Below are positions 8,062-15,319 of a stretch of 64,000 nucleotides of DNA, in pieces; position 1 is the first letter of the stretch, and every line of letters starts with the position of its first letter. This stretch comes from Arthrobacter subterraneus (GTDB lineage Bacteria; Actinomycetota; Actinomycetes; Actinomycetales; Micrococcaceae). The position numbers were made by a program, and so were the translations under genes. Location of the stretch: assembly GCF_900099735.1 (NCBI RefSeq), contig NZ_FNDT01000012.1:1-64000 (forward strand), in the 5' to 3' direction. Under the pieces are notes generated by a model. That model made no database searches. It had not been told where the DNA came from and worked only from the letters and a program-made list of their open reading frames with translations.

Positions 8062-9747
8062 TCAGTTGTTCTGCCTCTCAAGGTAGGACGGTGGTTGGAC
8101 GGTGGGGGTGGTCTGTAGGTCGGTGAGGTAGTTGTGGCCGAAAACGCAGTTGCCCTCGAGCACAGTTGCCAGCACAGAGATCCGGGCGATTTCCTCGACG
8201 GGTACATCGGCCGGGTGGGCCGAGAGGAAGACGAAATCCGCGAGTTTCCCCGGTTCCAGGGTTCCGCGCTGGTCTTCCTCGCCGGCGGTCCACGCGGCGT
8301 CGACGGTGTACGCGCGCAGGGCGGTTTCGGCGTCGACGCGTTCCTGCGGGCTGATGGTGGCTCCGCCCGAGGTGCGGCGGGTGACCATGGACTGCATGCC
8401 GAGCAGGGGCGCCCCGGATGCCACCGGGCGGTCCGAGCTTCCGGGCACGCGCACCCCGGCGTCGAGGAAGGACCGGTGGCGGTAGATCCAGGGTTCCCGC
8501 TCGGGCCCGACGGCGTCTGCCATGGTATCGCCCACCTCATACAGGAAGTGGGGCTGCGGAACCGGCGTGATTCCGAGCTCGGCGAACCGCGGGAGCTGGT
8601 CGGGCCGCACCAGGCCGGAGTGCTCGATGCGGTGCCGCGCTTCGGGCCGCGGCAGCTTCTCCTGGGCGGCGGCGAAGGCGTCCAGGGCGACGTCGACGGC
8701 GGAATCACCGATGGCATGCGCCGCGACGTTCCAGCCGGAACAGTGGGCGTCCACCATCCGCCGGGTCAGTTCATCGAGGGAGAGCTGGAAGCTGCCGGTG
8801 CCGTGGTCGTGATCGCAGAACGGCTCGGTCACGGCGGCGGTCCGGCCGATCAGCGAGCCGTCAATGAAAATCTTCATGGCACCGAGCCGGACGTGGCTGT
8901 CGCCGAACCCGGACGCAATGCCCAGGTCTAGGCCGAAGGTGATGCCGTCCGCCTCATGGGAGTCCAGCGGGTGCAGGGCGTCGCTGACGGCCATCAGCTG
9001 GACGCGGGTCTTCAGGAGCCCACGGCGCCGGGCTTCGGTGTAGGCGGCGAGTTCCACGGGCGTGCGGCCGATCCAGCCGGACCCGATGCCGGCCTCCACC
9101 ACGTGCGTCAGGCCCTCGGAGGCGTAGACCTCGCTGGCCGCGCCGATCGCTTCCGCCAGATCGACGACCGGGTAAGGGACCATCAGGGCGGTGACCAGCT
9201 TCTGGGCCTGCTCCTCGAGCAGGCCGGTCGGTCCGTCGTCGTCCGTGGCGACCGTCCCGCCTTCCGGGATGGGAGTTGATCCGTCGAGCACACCCGCGCG
9301 GTCCAGCACCTCGGTATTGACGGTGCACAGGTGCCCCGACCGGTGTTTGAGCCAGACCGGCCGGCCGGGCGCGGCGCCGTCGAGGCGGCTGCGGTGCGGA
9401 TGCCCGCCCATCACGGTGTCGTCGTAGCCGGAGCCTACTACCCACGCGCCGTCGGGGAGGTCGGCAGCAAACCGGGCAACGGCGTCGTACAGCTCGTCCA
9501 GCGTGCGGCAGCCGGACAGCTCCAGCTCGGCCAGGGACTGCCCAAACCACGCCATGTGATTGTGCGAATCACCAAACCCGGGAACGACGACGGCGCCCGC
9601 ACAGTTGAGCGTGCGCCTCGCCGGCAGGGCGAGGACGTCGTCGTCGAATCCCACGATGCGTCCGTGGAGCACGCCCATCGCGTGCGCGGTGGGGGCAGTA
9701 TCAGCGAGGGGGAAGATGCTGGCGTTGACAAGTTTGAGATCGAGCAT
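8062..9747 (-). CDS. Amidohydrolase family protein (YtcJ-like)
   Basis: A 561-residue amidohydrolase_3 (YtcJ-like) enzyme. Metal-binding features are GFGDSHNHMAW (HNH at about residues 62-64), WNVAAHAIGDSAVD, RIEHSGLV and SDRPVASGAPL. These enzymes cleave C-N bonds in cyclic or N-acyl amides. A longer frame begins at a TTG at 9807 but would encode a basic, low-likelihood leader, so the ATG at 9747 (MLDLKLVNASIF, where family homology begins) is chosen. First gene of the operon with the MHS transporter and M20 hydrolase, and divergent from pucR 126 bp away, which probably controls it. Confidence 0.87.
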   Translation of the reverse strand: MLDLKLVNASIFPLADTAPTAHAMGVLHGRIVGFDDDVLALPARRTLNCAGAVVVPGFGDSHNHMAWFGQSLAELELSGCRTLDELYDAVARFAADLPDGAWVVGSGYDDTVMGGHPHRSRLDGAAPGRPVWLKHRSGHLCTVNTEVLDRAGVLDGSTPIPEGGTVATDDDGPTGLLEEQAQKLVTALMVPYPVVDLAEAIGAASEVYASEGLTHVVEAGIGSGWIGRTPVELAAYTEARRRGLLKTRVQLMAVSDALHPLDSHEADGITFGLDLGIASGFGDSHVRLGAMKIFIDGSLIGRTAAVTEPFCDHDHGTGSFQLSLDELTRRMVDAHCSGWNVAAHAIGDSAVDVALDAFAAAQEKLPRPEARHRIEHSGLVRPDQLPRFAELGITPVPQPHFLYEVGDTMADAVGPEREPWIYRHRSFLDAGVRVPGSSDRPVASGAPLLGMQSMVTRRTSGGATISPQERVDAETALRAYTVDAAWTAGEEDQRGTLEPGKLADFVFLSAHPADVPVEEIARISVLATVLEGNCVFGHNYLTDLQTTPTVQPPSYLERQNN

Positions 9748-9838
9748 GGTCTGTGCGGATCGTCTTTCGGAGGTGGAGGGCAGCCGCGTGGAAACCGGCC
9801 CCTTCAATGGTGGTCTGGATCACCTCGGCAAACAATGG

Positions 9839-9867
9839 ATGAACACAGTGCGCTCCGGTTCTAGAAT
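9839..9867 (+). promoter_or_regulatory. Promoter of the PucR gene, leaderless type
   Basis: ATGAAC (9839-9844), a 17-bp spacer and TAGAAT (9862-9867) are followed after only 6 nt by the ATG at 9874. No Shine-Dalgarno is present, so the transcript probably starts at or next to the initiation codon. Confidence 0.45.
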
Positions 9868-9873
9868 GGGCAT

Positions 9874-11097
9874 ATGCCCAGTGAAGCGTCCGCGGATTTC
9901 CCTCAGGCGGCCCGCGGTCCAGCGGGCCGACCGGTGGTTTCGGAGGTGGTGGCCGCCTGCCTGGCCGACATCGACCGGATCGCCCACCAGTTCCTGCTGG
10001 AAGTGCAGGCCATTGAGGGATATCCGGGATCCTCGGTAGTGGACCGGGATCTGGAGGAGACGGCGGTGGCCTCGCTGGAGCTGCTGCTGCGGCTTATCGG
10101 CGAGCTGCCGATCCCGGAGCGGCTCGCGGGGATTTCCGATGCGCTCGGTCACCGCCGAGCCGCGCAGGGCGTACCCCTGGAATCGCTCCTGCGGGCAGTG
10201 CGCATGGACTTCCGGATCCTGTGGACCGCGATGCTGGAGAAGGTGCCGCCCGAGTTCCTGCCGGATTTCACCCAGGATGCGGTGCGGGTGTGGGAGGCGG
10301 TGGAGTTTCACACCATCCGGGTGCACGCCGGTTACCTCGATGAGCTCGCCTCCATGGCGCAGGAGAAGGAGGCACAGCGCGCGTTCCTGCTCTCGCGGCT
10401 CCTCACCTCTGACGGCAAGGACCCGCAGCTGCTCGGGCAGGCCGCGCGTGCGCTGGGGGTGAACCCGGAGAGCAGTTTCCTCGTTGCGGTGGCGGCCGGA
10501 CACGCGCAGAAGGCGTTCCGGGCCGGCGTGGTGCGCGCCGGCGTCGAGCAGTTCCTGCACGAGCGCGATGGTGCGCTGATCCTTATTCTCGAGGACGTTC
10601 CGGCGCGGGCGGGGAAGAAGCCGGAGGGGACGCGGCCGTGGCTTATGCCGCTGGACTGTTTTGTTGCTCCGCCCGCTTCATCCCTGGCGGAGGTACCGAG
10701 GATGCTGCGGATAGCGCTGGAATCCTTGCCGGTGGTGACGCCGGAGAATCCCGGCCGGCAGACGGTCCGTGACGCGTGGGGTGAGGTTGCCGCTGTCCGG
10801 CTCGGCGAATACGGGACTGTTCTGGCCGACACTGTACTGGGGCCGCTCCCAGCGATTTCCGTACACGAAAAGGAGCGGCTGATCGAAACGGTGCAGGCGT
10901 ACTTCCGGACCGGTTCGGTCTCCGAGACTGCCGCGGAGCTGTACTGCCACCGCAACACCGTGCTGAACCGGTTGGCACGGTTCAGCCGGCTCACCGGATT
11001 TGATCCCGCCAAACCGCAGGACGCGGCGACGGTGATCGCAGCGCTGCATGTCGAAAAGGCACGGGCGCAACTGCCGCCGTCGTCCGCCGGCTTGTAA
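9874..11097 (+). CDS. PucR/CdaR family transcriptional regulator
   Basis: A 407-residue cytoplasmic regulator. Residues ~1-170 form an all-helical RsbT-like/PucR N-terminal sensor region, the middle is the GGDEF-like CdaR domain, and the C-terminus carries the PucR helix-turn-helix (HTH_30): TVQAYFRTGSVSETAAELYCHRNTVLNRLARF, seen here in parts around residues 335-366. PucR proteins control purine, allantoin, amino-acid or polyamine use. It is divergent from the amidohydrolase-MFS-M20 operon, which is the obvious target, and the carbamoylase gene 5 kb away is a second candidate. Confidence 0.87.
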   Translation: MPSEASADFPQAARGPAGRPVVSEVVAACLADIDRIAHQFLLEVQAIEGYPGSSVVDRDLEETAVASLELLLRLIGELPIPERLAGISDALGHRRAAQGVPLESLLRAVRMDFRILWTAMLEKVPPEFLPDFTQDAVRVWEAVEFHTIRVHAGYLDELASMAQEKEAQRAFLLSRLLTSDGKDPQLLGQAARALGVNPESSFLVAVAAGHAQKAFRAGVVRAGVEQFLHERDGALILILEDVPARAGKKPEGTRPWLMPLDCFVAPPASSLAEVPRMLRIALESLPVVTPENPGRQTVRDAWGEVAAVRLGEYGTVLADTVLGPLPAISVHEKERLIETVQAYFRTGSVSETAAELYCHRNTVLNRLARFSRLTGFDPAKPQDAATVIAALHVEKARAQLPPSSAGL

Positions 11098-11125
11098 CCC
11101 ATGAAACAGGCCTATGTCACGCTGC

Positions 11126-11527
11126 TCAGAGTGAGATGACCCGGACCAGATCCTCAAGCCCGGCGAAATCGTCACCATTGCGGGTGTAGAGGTCGAGATT
11201 GTGCGCGTGGGCAGTGGCGGCAATCAGGAGGTCCGCTACGCGGCTCCGCGGCTTCCGTCGCTGCCCCGCTACCGAGGCCACCACCAGCCCGTAACTGCGG
11301 GCGGCCGCCCCGTCAAAGGGGATTGGCTCGAACCTGGATTCAACCTCCTGCAGCCGCATCTGGCGCTTCGCAGCTTCACCCGGGCTGCTTGCGAGGTGAG
11401 GGCCGGCAGCGAGCTCGGCAGCGGTAATTGCTGAAATTGCAGCCTCGTCCGGCAGAGCTGCCGCAACGGCGGGGTCATGCCAGTCGATGACCACCGACGT
11501 ATCGAGAAGGCCCCGTGTGGCGGTCAC
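11126..11527 (-). CDS. vapC: VapC-type PIN-domain toxin
   Basis: A 133-residue PIN-domain ribonuclease. The acidic residues are seen at LLDTSVVID (D9), AISAITAAELAAG (Glu), RVADLLIAATA (Asp) and LYTRNGDDF (last Asp/Asn site). VapC toxins cut RNA, often tRNA or rRNA, when the antitoxin is lost. Its start overlaps the antitoxin stop by 4 nt (ATGA), the usual antitoxin-first order. It is convergent with pucR. Confidence 0.88.
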   Translation of the reverse strand: MTATRGLLDTSVVIDWHDPAVAAALPDEAAISAITAAELAAGPHLASSPGEAAKRQMRLQEVESRFEPIPFDGAAARSYGLVVASVAGQRRKPRSRVADLLIAATAHAHNLDLYTRNGDDFAGLEDLVRVISL

Positions 11528-11769
11528 AGGCTCTGATCAATCTGTTGGTCGAGATCAGCGCGAAACTGATGCCGGTCAATCCGGACGCCCGCTCCCGCGA
11601 GGGCCGCTAATTCATTGCGGGGAACGAACACGCGTCGGCCGGCCCTGACCGGTACCAGTTCGGCGACGGGTTCGCCATTGCGCGTGATGATGAAAGTTTC
11701 GCCGGCCCGCACAGCGTCGATCACTTTCGCGTTGTCGTTGCGCAGTTCCCGTTGAGCAATGGTTTTCAT
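11524..11769 (-). CDS. Phd/YefM-family antitoxin
   Basis: An 81-residue antitoxin. The N-terminal half is the PhdYeFM DNA-binding fold (IAQRELRNDNAKVIDAVRAGETFIITRNGEPVAELVPV); the C-terminal tail (RIDRHQFRADLDQQIDQSL) wraps the toxin in this family. It begins with MKTIAQREL and has no Shine-Dalgarno: TATACT lies 6 nt before the ATG, so the mRNA is probably leaderless. Repeats of TATAGTG just upstream are the likely self-repression site. Confidence 0.87.
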   Translation of the reverse strand: MKTIAQRELRNDNAKVIDAVRAGETFIITRNGEPVAELVPVRAGRRVFVPRNELAALAGAGVRIDRHQFRADLDQQIDQSL

Positions 11770-11772
11770 GGG

Positions 11773-11820
11773 ATAAGTATAGTGTTTCTGCTACATAGTG
11801 CTACGGTCGTCGCACTATAG
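11773..11820 (-). promoter_or_regulatory. Promoter and operator repeats of the phd-vapC pair
   Basis: On the minus strand a near-consensus -10 element TATACT (11782-11777) lies 7 nt from the antitoxin ATG. The 7-mer TATAGTG occurs at 11779-11785, as CATAGTG at 11794-11800, and inverted as CACTATA at 11813-11819. The spacing (15 and 19 bp) suits a helical array of Phd dimers that would cover the promoter. Confidence 0.5.
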
Positions 11821-11829
11821 GTGCATCCC

Positions 11830-11859
11830 TTGACCTGACGGTCTACAAAAGCGCATAAT
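11830..11859 (+). promoter_or_regulatory. Promoter of the TetR gene, leaderless type
   Basis: TTGACC (11830-11835), an 18-bp spacer and CATAAT (11854-11859) are followed by the GTG start at 11867 after 7 nt. No ribosome binding site is visible, so the start codon probably coincides with the 5' end of the mRNA. The operators at 11859-11893 begin inside the -10 element. Confidence 0.55.
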
Positions 11860-11893
11860 CCTAACTGTGTTAGGAAATCCTACTCGCGATAGG
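11859..11893. promoter_or_regulatory. Tandem TetR operators overlapping the start codon
   Basis: A perfect inverted repeat TCCTAAC-TGT-GTTAGGA (11859-11875) spans the GTG start. A second, weaker copy CCTAC-TCGCG-ATAGG lies at 11879-11893. Their centres are 19 bp apart, close to two helical turns, the arrangement used by TetR proteins that bind as two dimers. This indicates autorepression. Confidence 0.6.
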
Positions 11894-12463
11894 TTGGCCG
11901 AACGGCGGGAAGCGTCCCGCCGGGAGATCGTGAATGCGGCCTGGTCGATCGCGCGCGAGGATGGGCTGGCGGCCGTGACCCTGCGGGAAGTTGCGGCACG
12001 CGTGGGGATGCGGGCGCCGTCGCTGTATACCCACTTCGAATCCAGGAACGCGATCTTCGATGCGATGTTTGCGCAGGCCTGGCGGGACCTCATCGAACAC
12101 ATGGAAGCGGGCATCCGGGAAGCCTCCACGATGTCCCTGCGCGACTTCCTCAAATGGAACTCACGCACTTTCTTTGAGTTCTGCGTCAGCGATCCACCCC
12201 GGGCGCAGTTGATGAACCAGCGGACCATTCCCGGGTTCGAGCCCACGCCCGAGGCATACGCCCCGTCGCTCGCTGCCTGGCAGCGCTTCCGTGAGGAACT
12301 GGTTCCGTACGGTGTCACCCGGACCGAGGACATTGACCTTTATACCGCGCTGCTGGGCGGGCTCATTGACGCACAACTGGCCAACGATCCCGGCGGCGAC
12401 CGCTGGGAGAAACTTCTGGACCGCGCCGTCGACATGTATGTCGACGGGCTCGACCTTCCCTGA
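11867..12463 (+). CDS. TetR/AcrR family transcriptional regulator
   Basis: A 198-residue repressor. The N-terminal helix-turn-helix is clear (IVNAAWSIAREDGLAAVTLREVAARVGMRAPSLYTHF, seen at about 22-58), and the C-terminal ligand-binding half (DFLKWNSRTFFEFCVSDPPRAQLM) resembles the WHG/TetR_C_33 group. The GTG start is chosen because the promoter places the mRNA 5' end there and the HTH begins at the normal distance. The downstream gene begins 27 nt after its stop, so the repressor and the MDMPI-fold enzyme are probably one unit under its control. Confidence 0.87.
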   Translation: MLGNPTRDRLAERREASRREIVNAAWSIAREDGLAAVTLREVAARVGMRAPSLYTHFESRNAIFDAMFAQAWRDLIEHMEAGIREASTMSLRDFLKWNSRTFFEFCVSDPPRAQLMNQRTIPGFEPTPEAYAPSLAAWQRFREELVPYGVTRTEDIDLYTALLGGLIDAQLANDPGGDRWEKLLDRAVDMYVDGLDLP

Positions 12464-12490
12464 CCACTCTTCTTGCACAAGGAAAAAGCC

Positions 12491-13285
12491 ATGACCATTT
12501 CCACCGCGCCGGCCGGCACCCGGAAGCACCCCCGCCGGCCCGCACTGGACCACAGCAATGCCATGCGGCTGGCACGCGACGAATACGCACGGGTGGCTGA
12601 CGCCGTCGTCGGGCTTTCGCCGGACCAGTGGACGCTGCCCACTGACTGCCCGGAGTGGGACGTCCGCGCCATGGTGGCGCACATCTGCGGGATGGCCGCG
12701 ATGGCCGCCACACCATGGGAGACCAACCGGCAGATGAGTGCCGCAAAGAAGATCGTGGCGCGCACCGGCGTCGAAGGGATTGACGCGCTCACCGGGCTGC
12801 AGGTTTCCGAGCGGTCGGATAAGACCCCGGAGCAGCTCACCGCCGAGCTGCGCTCGATCGGGCCGAAGGCTGCGGGCAGCCGACGCCGGATACCGGCCTT
12901 CATCCGCAGCCGACGGCTGCCTGAGGAACAGTCAATGGAGGGCATGTCGGAATGGTGGAGCATCGGCTTCCTGACGGACGTTGTCCTCACCCGGGACCCG
13001 TGGATGCACCGCGTTGACCTCAGCCGCGCTACCGGCACAGACATGGTCCTCACCGCGGAGCACGACGGCGTACTGATCGACGACGTCGTCCGCGAGTGGG
13101 CGGGTCGGCACGGACAGCCCTACCGGTTGCGGCTGACCGGCCCGGCCGGCGGGACTTGGAGCGAGGGCGACGGCGGTCCTGAGCTTGAGCTCGATGCGGT
13201 CGAGTTCTGCCGGATCCTGTCCGGTCGGGCGCCTGAGTCATCATTCACCAGGGAGGGCCTGTTGCGGACGTTCGTACCGTTCTGA
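12491..13285 (+). CDS. MDMPI-fold (maleylpyruvate isomerase family) protein, mycothiol-type
   Basis: A 264-residue protein of the mycothiol-dependent maleylpyruvate isomerase N-terminal family (DinB-like four-helix fold). The signature LPTDCPEWDVRAMVAHICGM (residues 49-68) contains the conserved W56 and the metal-binding His64; later DPWMHRVDLSRA supplies further His ligands. These enzymes transfer or isomerise via mycothiol, or are uncharacterised detoxification proteins. The ATG at 12491 is preferred over 12473 because AAGGA lies 7 nt before it. It follows a tetR gene, suggesting inducible detoxification; the true substrate is unknown. Confidence 0.83.
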   Translation: MTISTAPAGTRKHPRRPALDHSNAMRLARDEYARVADAVVGLSPDQWTLPTDCPEWDVRAMVAHICGMAAMAATPWETNRQMSAAKKIVARTGVEGIDALTGLQVSERSDKTPEQLTAELRSIGPKAAGSRRRIPAFIRSRRLPEEQSMEGMSEWWSIGFLTDVVLTRDPWMHRVDLSRATGTDMVLTAEHDGVLIDDVVREWAGRHGQPYRLRLTGPAGGTWSEGDGGPELELDAVEFCRILSGRAPESSFTREGLLRTFVPF

Positions 13286-13304
13286 GTCCAACCCTGAAAA
13301 CCTG

Positions 13305-13333
13305 TTGGCAGTTTCACAGCGGGCTGGAACACT
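13305..13333 (+). promoter_or_regulatory. Promoter of the NYN-LOTUS gene, leaderless type
   Basis: TTGGCA (13305-13310), a 17-bp spacer and AACACT (13328-13333) lie 6 nt before the ATG at 13340. No Shine-Dalgarno is seen. Confidence 0.45.
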
Positions 13334-13339
13334 TACGGC

Positions 13340-14575
13340 ATGCCGGATTCTTCCCCGCTTCACAGTGATCCTCCGTCGCGGGCCGCCGTCTTTGTCGATT
13401 TCGACAACGTGTACACGGGGTTGAAAGCGCTGGATCCGGCGTCAGCGGAGCGTTTCGCCACCGATCCGGGTCACTGGATCAAGGCAATCGCGGAGGCGGC
13501 GGACGGCAACGAGGGCCGGAGCACGCGCCGATTCCTCATCCGCAACTGCTACCTGAACCCCGCGATCTACTCGAAATACCGCTCCTTCTGGACCCGTGCC
13601 GGATTCCGGGTGATTGACTGCCCGTCGCTGACCCAGCAGGGAAAAAGCAGCACCGACATCAACCTGGTGCTCGACGCCGTGGATGTCCTCGCCGGTGCGT
13701 CGCACATCGAGGAGTTCTTCATTGCCTCCGCGGACGCGGATTTCACGTCCCTCGTGCAGCGGTTCCGGGCGGCGGACCGGCGCACCACGGTCATTGTTGC
13801 CGGAGCTGTCGCGGCAGCGTACCGGGAGATGGCGGACGCCGTCATCCAGTCCTACGAATTCGTGTCGATGCTCGACGCGTCCACGGCGGCACAAAGCGGC
13901 CCGGCGAGCCAACCGGCGCCTCCCGCCAACTCGGCCCCCAGCAAGGTTTCGCACAAGTCCGCCGAAGAAGCAGTGCGGAGCTTCGTCAAGCACGCGCCTG
14001 GTCCCGTGGCGGGCGCGATCGTCGCTCACCGGGCGACGGCAGTCGAACCGCTCCTGGCCAATGACTGGGACGGGCACGGGAAATTCGGCACGTGGATTTC
14101 GCAGCTCGGGGGAGGGATCGAGTACTCGCCGACGCCGCAGCCGGGCTGGGTGTGGGACTCGCGGCGGTTCTCGCAGTCTGACCTGCCTCGAGCCGCCGAA
14201 TCACCCGCACCCCGGATCGGGCAGCAGGTCTGCAGGGTGACGGACGCGCCCGAGCTGTCCACCGCGCAGTACCGGCAGCTGTTCACGTCGATGGCGGCTC
14301 TCGCCTCCGACTCAACCAGCCGGAATGAGCTGGCGAAAATGGTGCGGGATGCCTGTGTTGAGGCAGACACTCCGGTCTCCCGGTCCGCAGTGAACTTCGT
14401 GATTCAGGGGCTGGTCTCGGCCAAGACTCCGCTCACGGGCGGTGCGAGCGCGTCCAGCCTCGCCGCCGTGTGGGTACGCAATGTGGAGACCATGTGCCGC
14501 ATTGCTGGCATGCAGCTTGACTCGAAGGAAACCGCGGCGCTCAGGGAGTGGGCCGGTGGCGGGTTAGTGAAGTAG
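13340..14575 (+). CDS. NYN domain-LOTUS (OST-HTH) protein, putative RNase
   Basis: A 411-residue two-part protein. Residues ~14-175 form an NYN/PIN-like nuclease domain with VFVDFDNVYTGL (D20, D22, N23), SSTDINLVLDAVD (D106, D112) and IASADADFTSLV (D132, D134), a full acidic set. After a Pro/Ala/Ser linker (183-200), residues ~200-265 look like a winged OST-HTH/LOTUS domain (EEAVRSFVKHAPGPVAGAIV ... WISQLGGGIEYSP), a fold that binds RNA, including G-quadruplex RNA in eukaryotic relatives. The rest (~285-411) is helical with a second possible winged-helix. Located between two TA pairs and the Wadjet operon; a role in RNA-level defence or RNA processing is an inference from context. Confidence 0.82.
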   Translation: MPDSSPLHSDPPSRAAVFVDFDNVYTGLKALDPASAERFATDPGHWIKAIAEAADGNEGRSTRRFLIRNCYLNPAIYSKYRSFWTRAGFRVIDCPSLTQQGKSSTDINLVLDAVDVLAGASHIEEFFIASADADFTSLVQRFRAADRRTTVIVAGAVAAAYREMADAVIQSYEFVSMLDASTAAQSGPASQPAPPANSAPSKVSHKSAEEAVRSFVKHAPGPVAGAIVAHRATAVEPLLANDWDGHGKFGTWISQLGGGIEYSPTPQPGWVWDSRRFSQSDLPRAAESPAPRIGQQVCRVTDAPELSTAQYRQLFTSMAALASDSTSRNELAKMVRDACVEADTPVSRSAVNFVIQGLVSAKTPLTGGASASSLAAVWVRNVETMCRIAGMQLDSKETAALREWAGGGLVK

Positions 14576-14606
14576 CCCTGAACGTCACCGGTTTTCATCC
14601 CATGAA

Positions 14607-15005
14607 TCAGCCCTGCCCAGGGGCGAGCGTACGGAGGCCGGCGCTCGCAGCAGCGGTGAGCAGTTCGCCGTCGTATGCCACCAGCATGTCTGCCTGTAAC
14701 CGGATAGCTGCCGCGAGGTGAATCGCATCCGCACTTCGCAGCCCACCTGCAAGCGCGGCCGCGTACAAGAGGTCAGCGCGTGTAACATCGACAAGGCTGA
14801 TTGAGTTCACCACCGAGTTCACCAGTTCCGGCGCCAGCCGCGCGCGACGTCGAGCAGCGCAGTGAAGCTCCGTGTACAGGAGCATGGAGGAGATGAGCCG
14901 GTCGCCCCGGGCAGCGGCTGCCGTCAATTCATCCGCGAGCGGCGCCGACTCGGTTTCGTCGATGAGCAGCTTGAGCGCCGCAGAGGTATCAACGTAGACA
15001 ATCAT
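14607..15005 (-). CDS. vapC: VapC-type PIN-domain toxin
   Basis: A 132-residue PIN-domain nuclease: MIVYVDTSAALKLL (D6), SSMLLYTELHCAARR (Glu), GLRSADAIHLAAAI (Asp) and MLVAYDGELL (last Asp). Its ATG overlaps the antitoxin stop by 4 nt. It is a second, sequence-distinct TA pair, here directly downstream of jetD on the same strand, and convergent with the NYN-LOTUS gene. Confidence 0.88.
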   Translation of the reverse strand: MIVYVDTSAALKLLIDETESAPLADELTAAAARGDRLISSMLLYTELHCAARRRARLAPELVNSVVNSISLVDVTRADLLYAAALAGGLRSADAIHLAAAIRLQADMLVAYDGELLTAAASAGLRTLAPGQG

Positions 15006-15268
15006 CGGTCGCCACGGAGATCCGCCAGGACGTCTGCGGAGTTCTCACCCTGCTGAACACGCGGAATCACACGGAAGTCCACGGCGCCGGTACTAGCCGG
15101 CCGGACGTTTCCGGACAACAGCAGTTGTTCAAACGGCGACAGAGACGGCGGAATGAGCGTTGCTGCGGCCTCGCCGTTATTTGTCACAGTGATGGTTTCA
15201 CCGGCTCGGACCCGTTCGAGGATTTTGCTGCTCGAATTCCGGAGCTCCCGGTGCGGAATTGTGGTCAT
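15002..15268 (-). CDS. Phd/YefM-family antitoxin
   Basis: An 88-residue antitoxin with the Phd/YefM N-terminus (TTIPHRELRNSSSKILERVRAGETITVTNNGEAAATLIP) and a toxin-binding tail. The start at 15268 is chosen because AGGAGG stands 6 nt before it; the longer frame from 15295 has no site. It begins 52 nt after the jetD stop, on the same strand. A separate promoter-like pair TTTCCA-17-TACAGT lies in the gap and jetD end, so it may be transcribed both alone and with the Wadjet genes. Confidence 0.87.
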   Translation of the reverse strand: MTTIPHRELRNSSSKILERVRAGETITVTNNGEAAATLIPPSLSPFEQLLLSGNVRPASTGAVDFRVIPRVQQGENSADVLADLRGDR

Positions 15269-15277
15269 GACTGCCTC

Positions 15278-15294
15278 CTGTAGCAACTGTAGCA
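15278..15294 (-). promoter_or_regulatory. Direct-repeat operator of the second phd-vapC pair
   Basis: Two exact copies of CTGTAGCA (15278-15285 and 15287-15294), read on the minus strand as TGCTACAG TTGCTACAG, overlap the presumed -10 element TACAGT. This differs in sequence from the TATAGTG repeats of the first pair, so cross-regulation is unlikely. Confidence 0.4.
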
Positions 15295-15319
15295 CTGCGG
15301 GTTGTTCCTGGAAACGACC

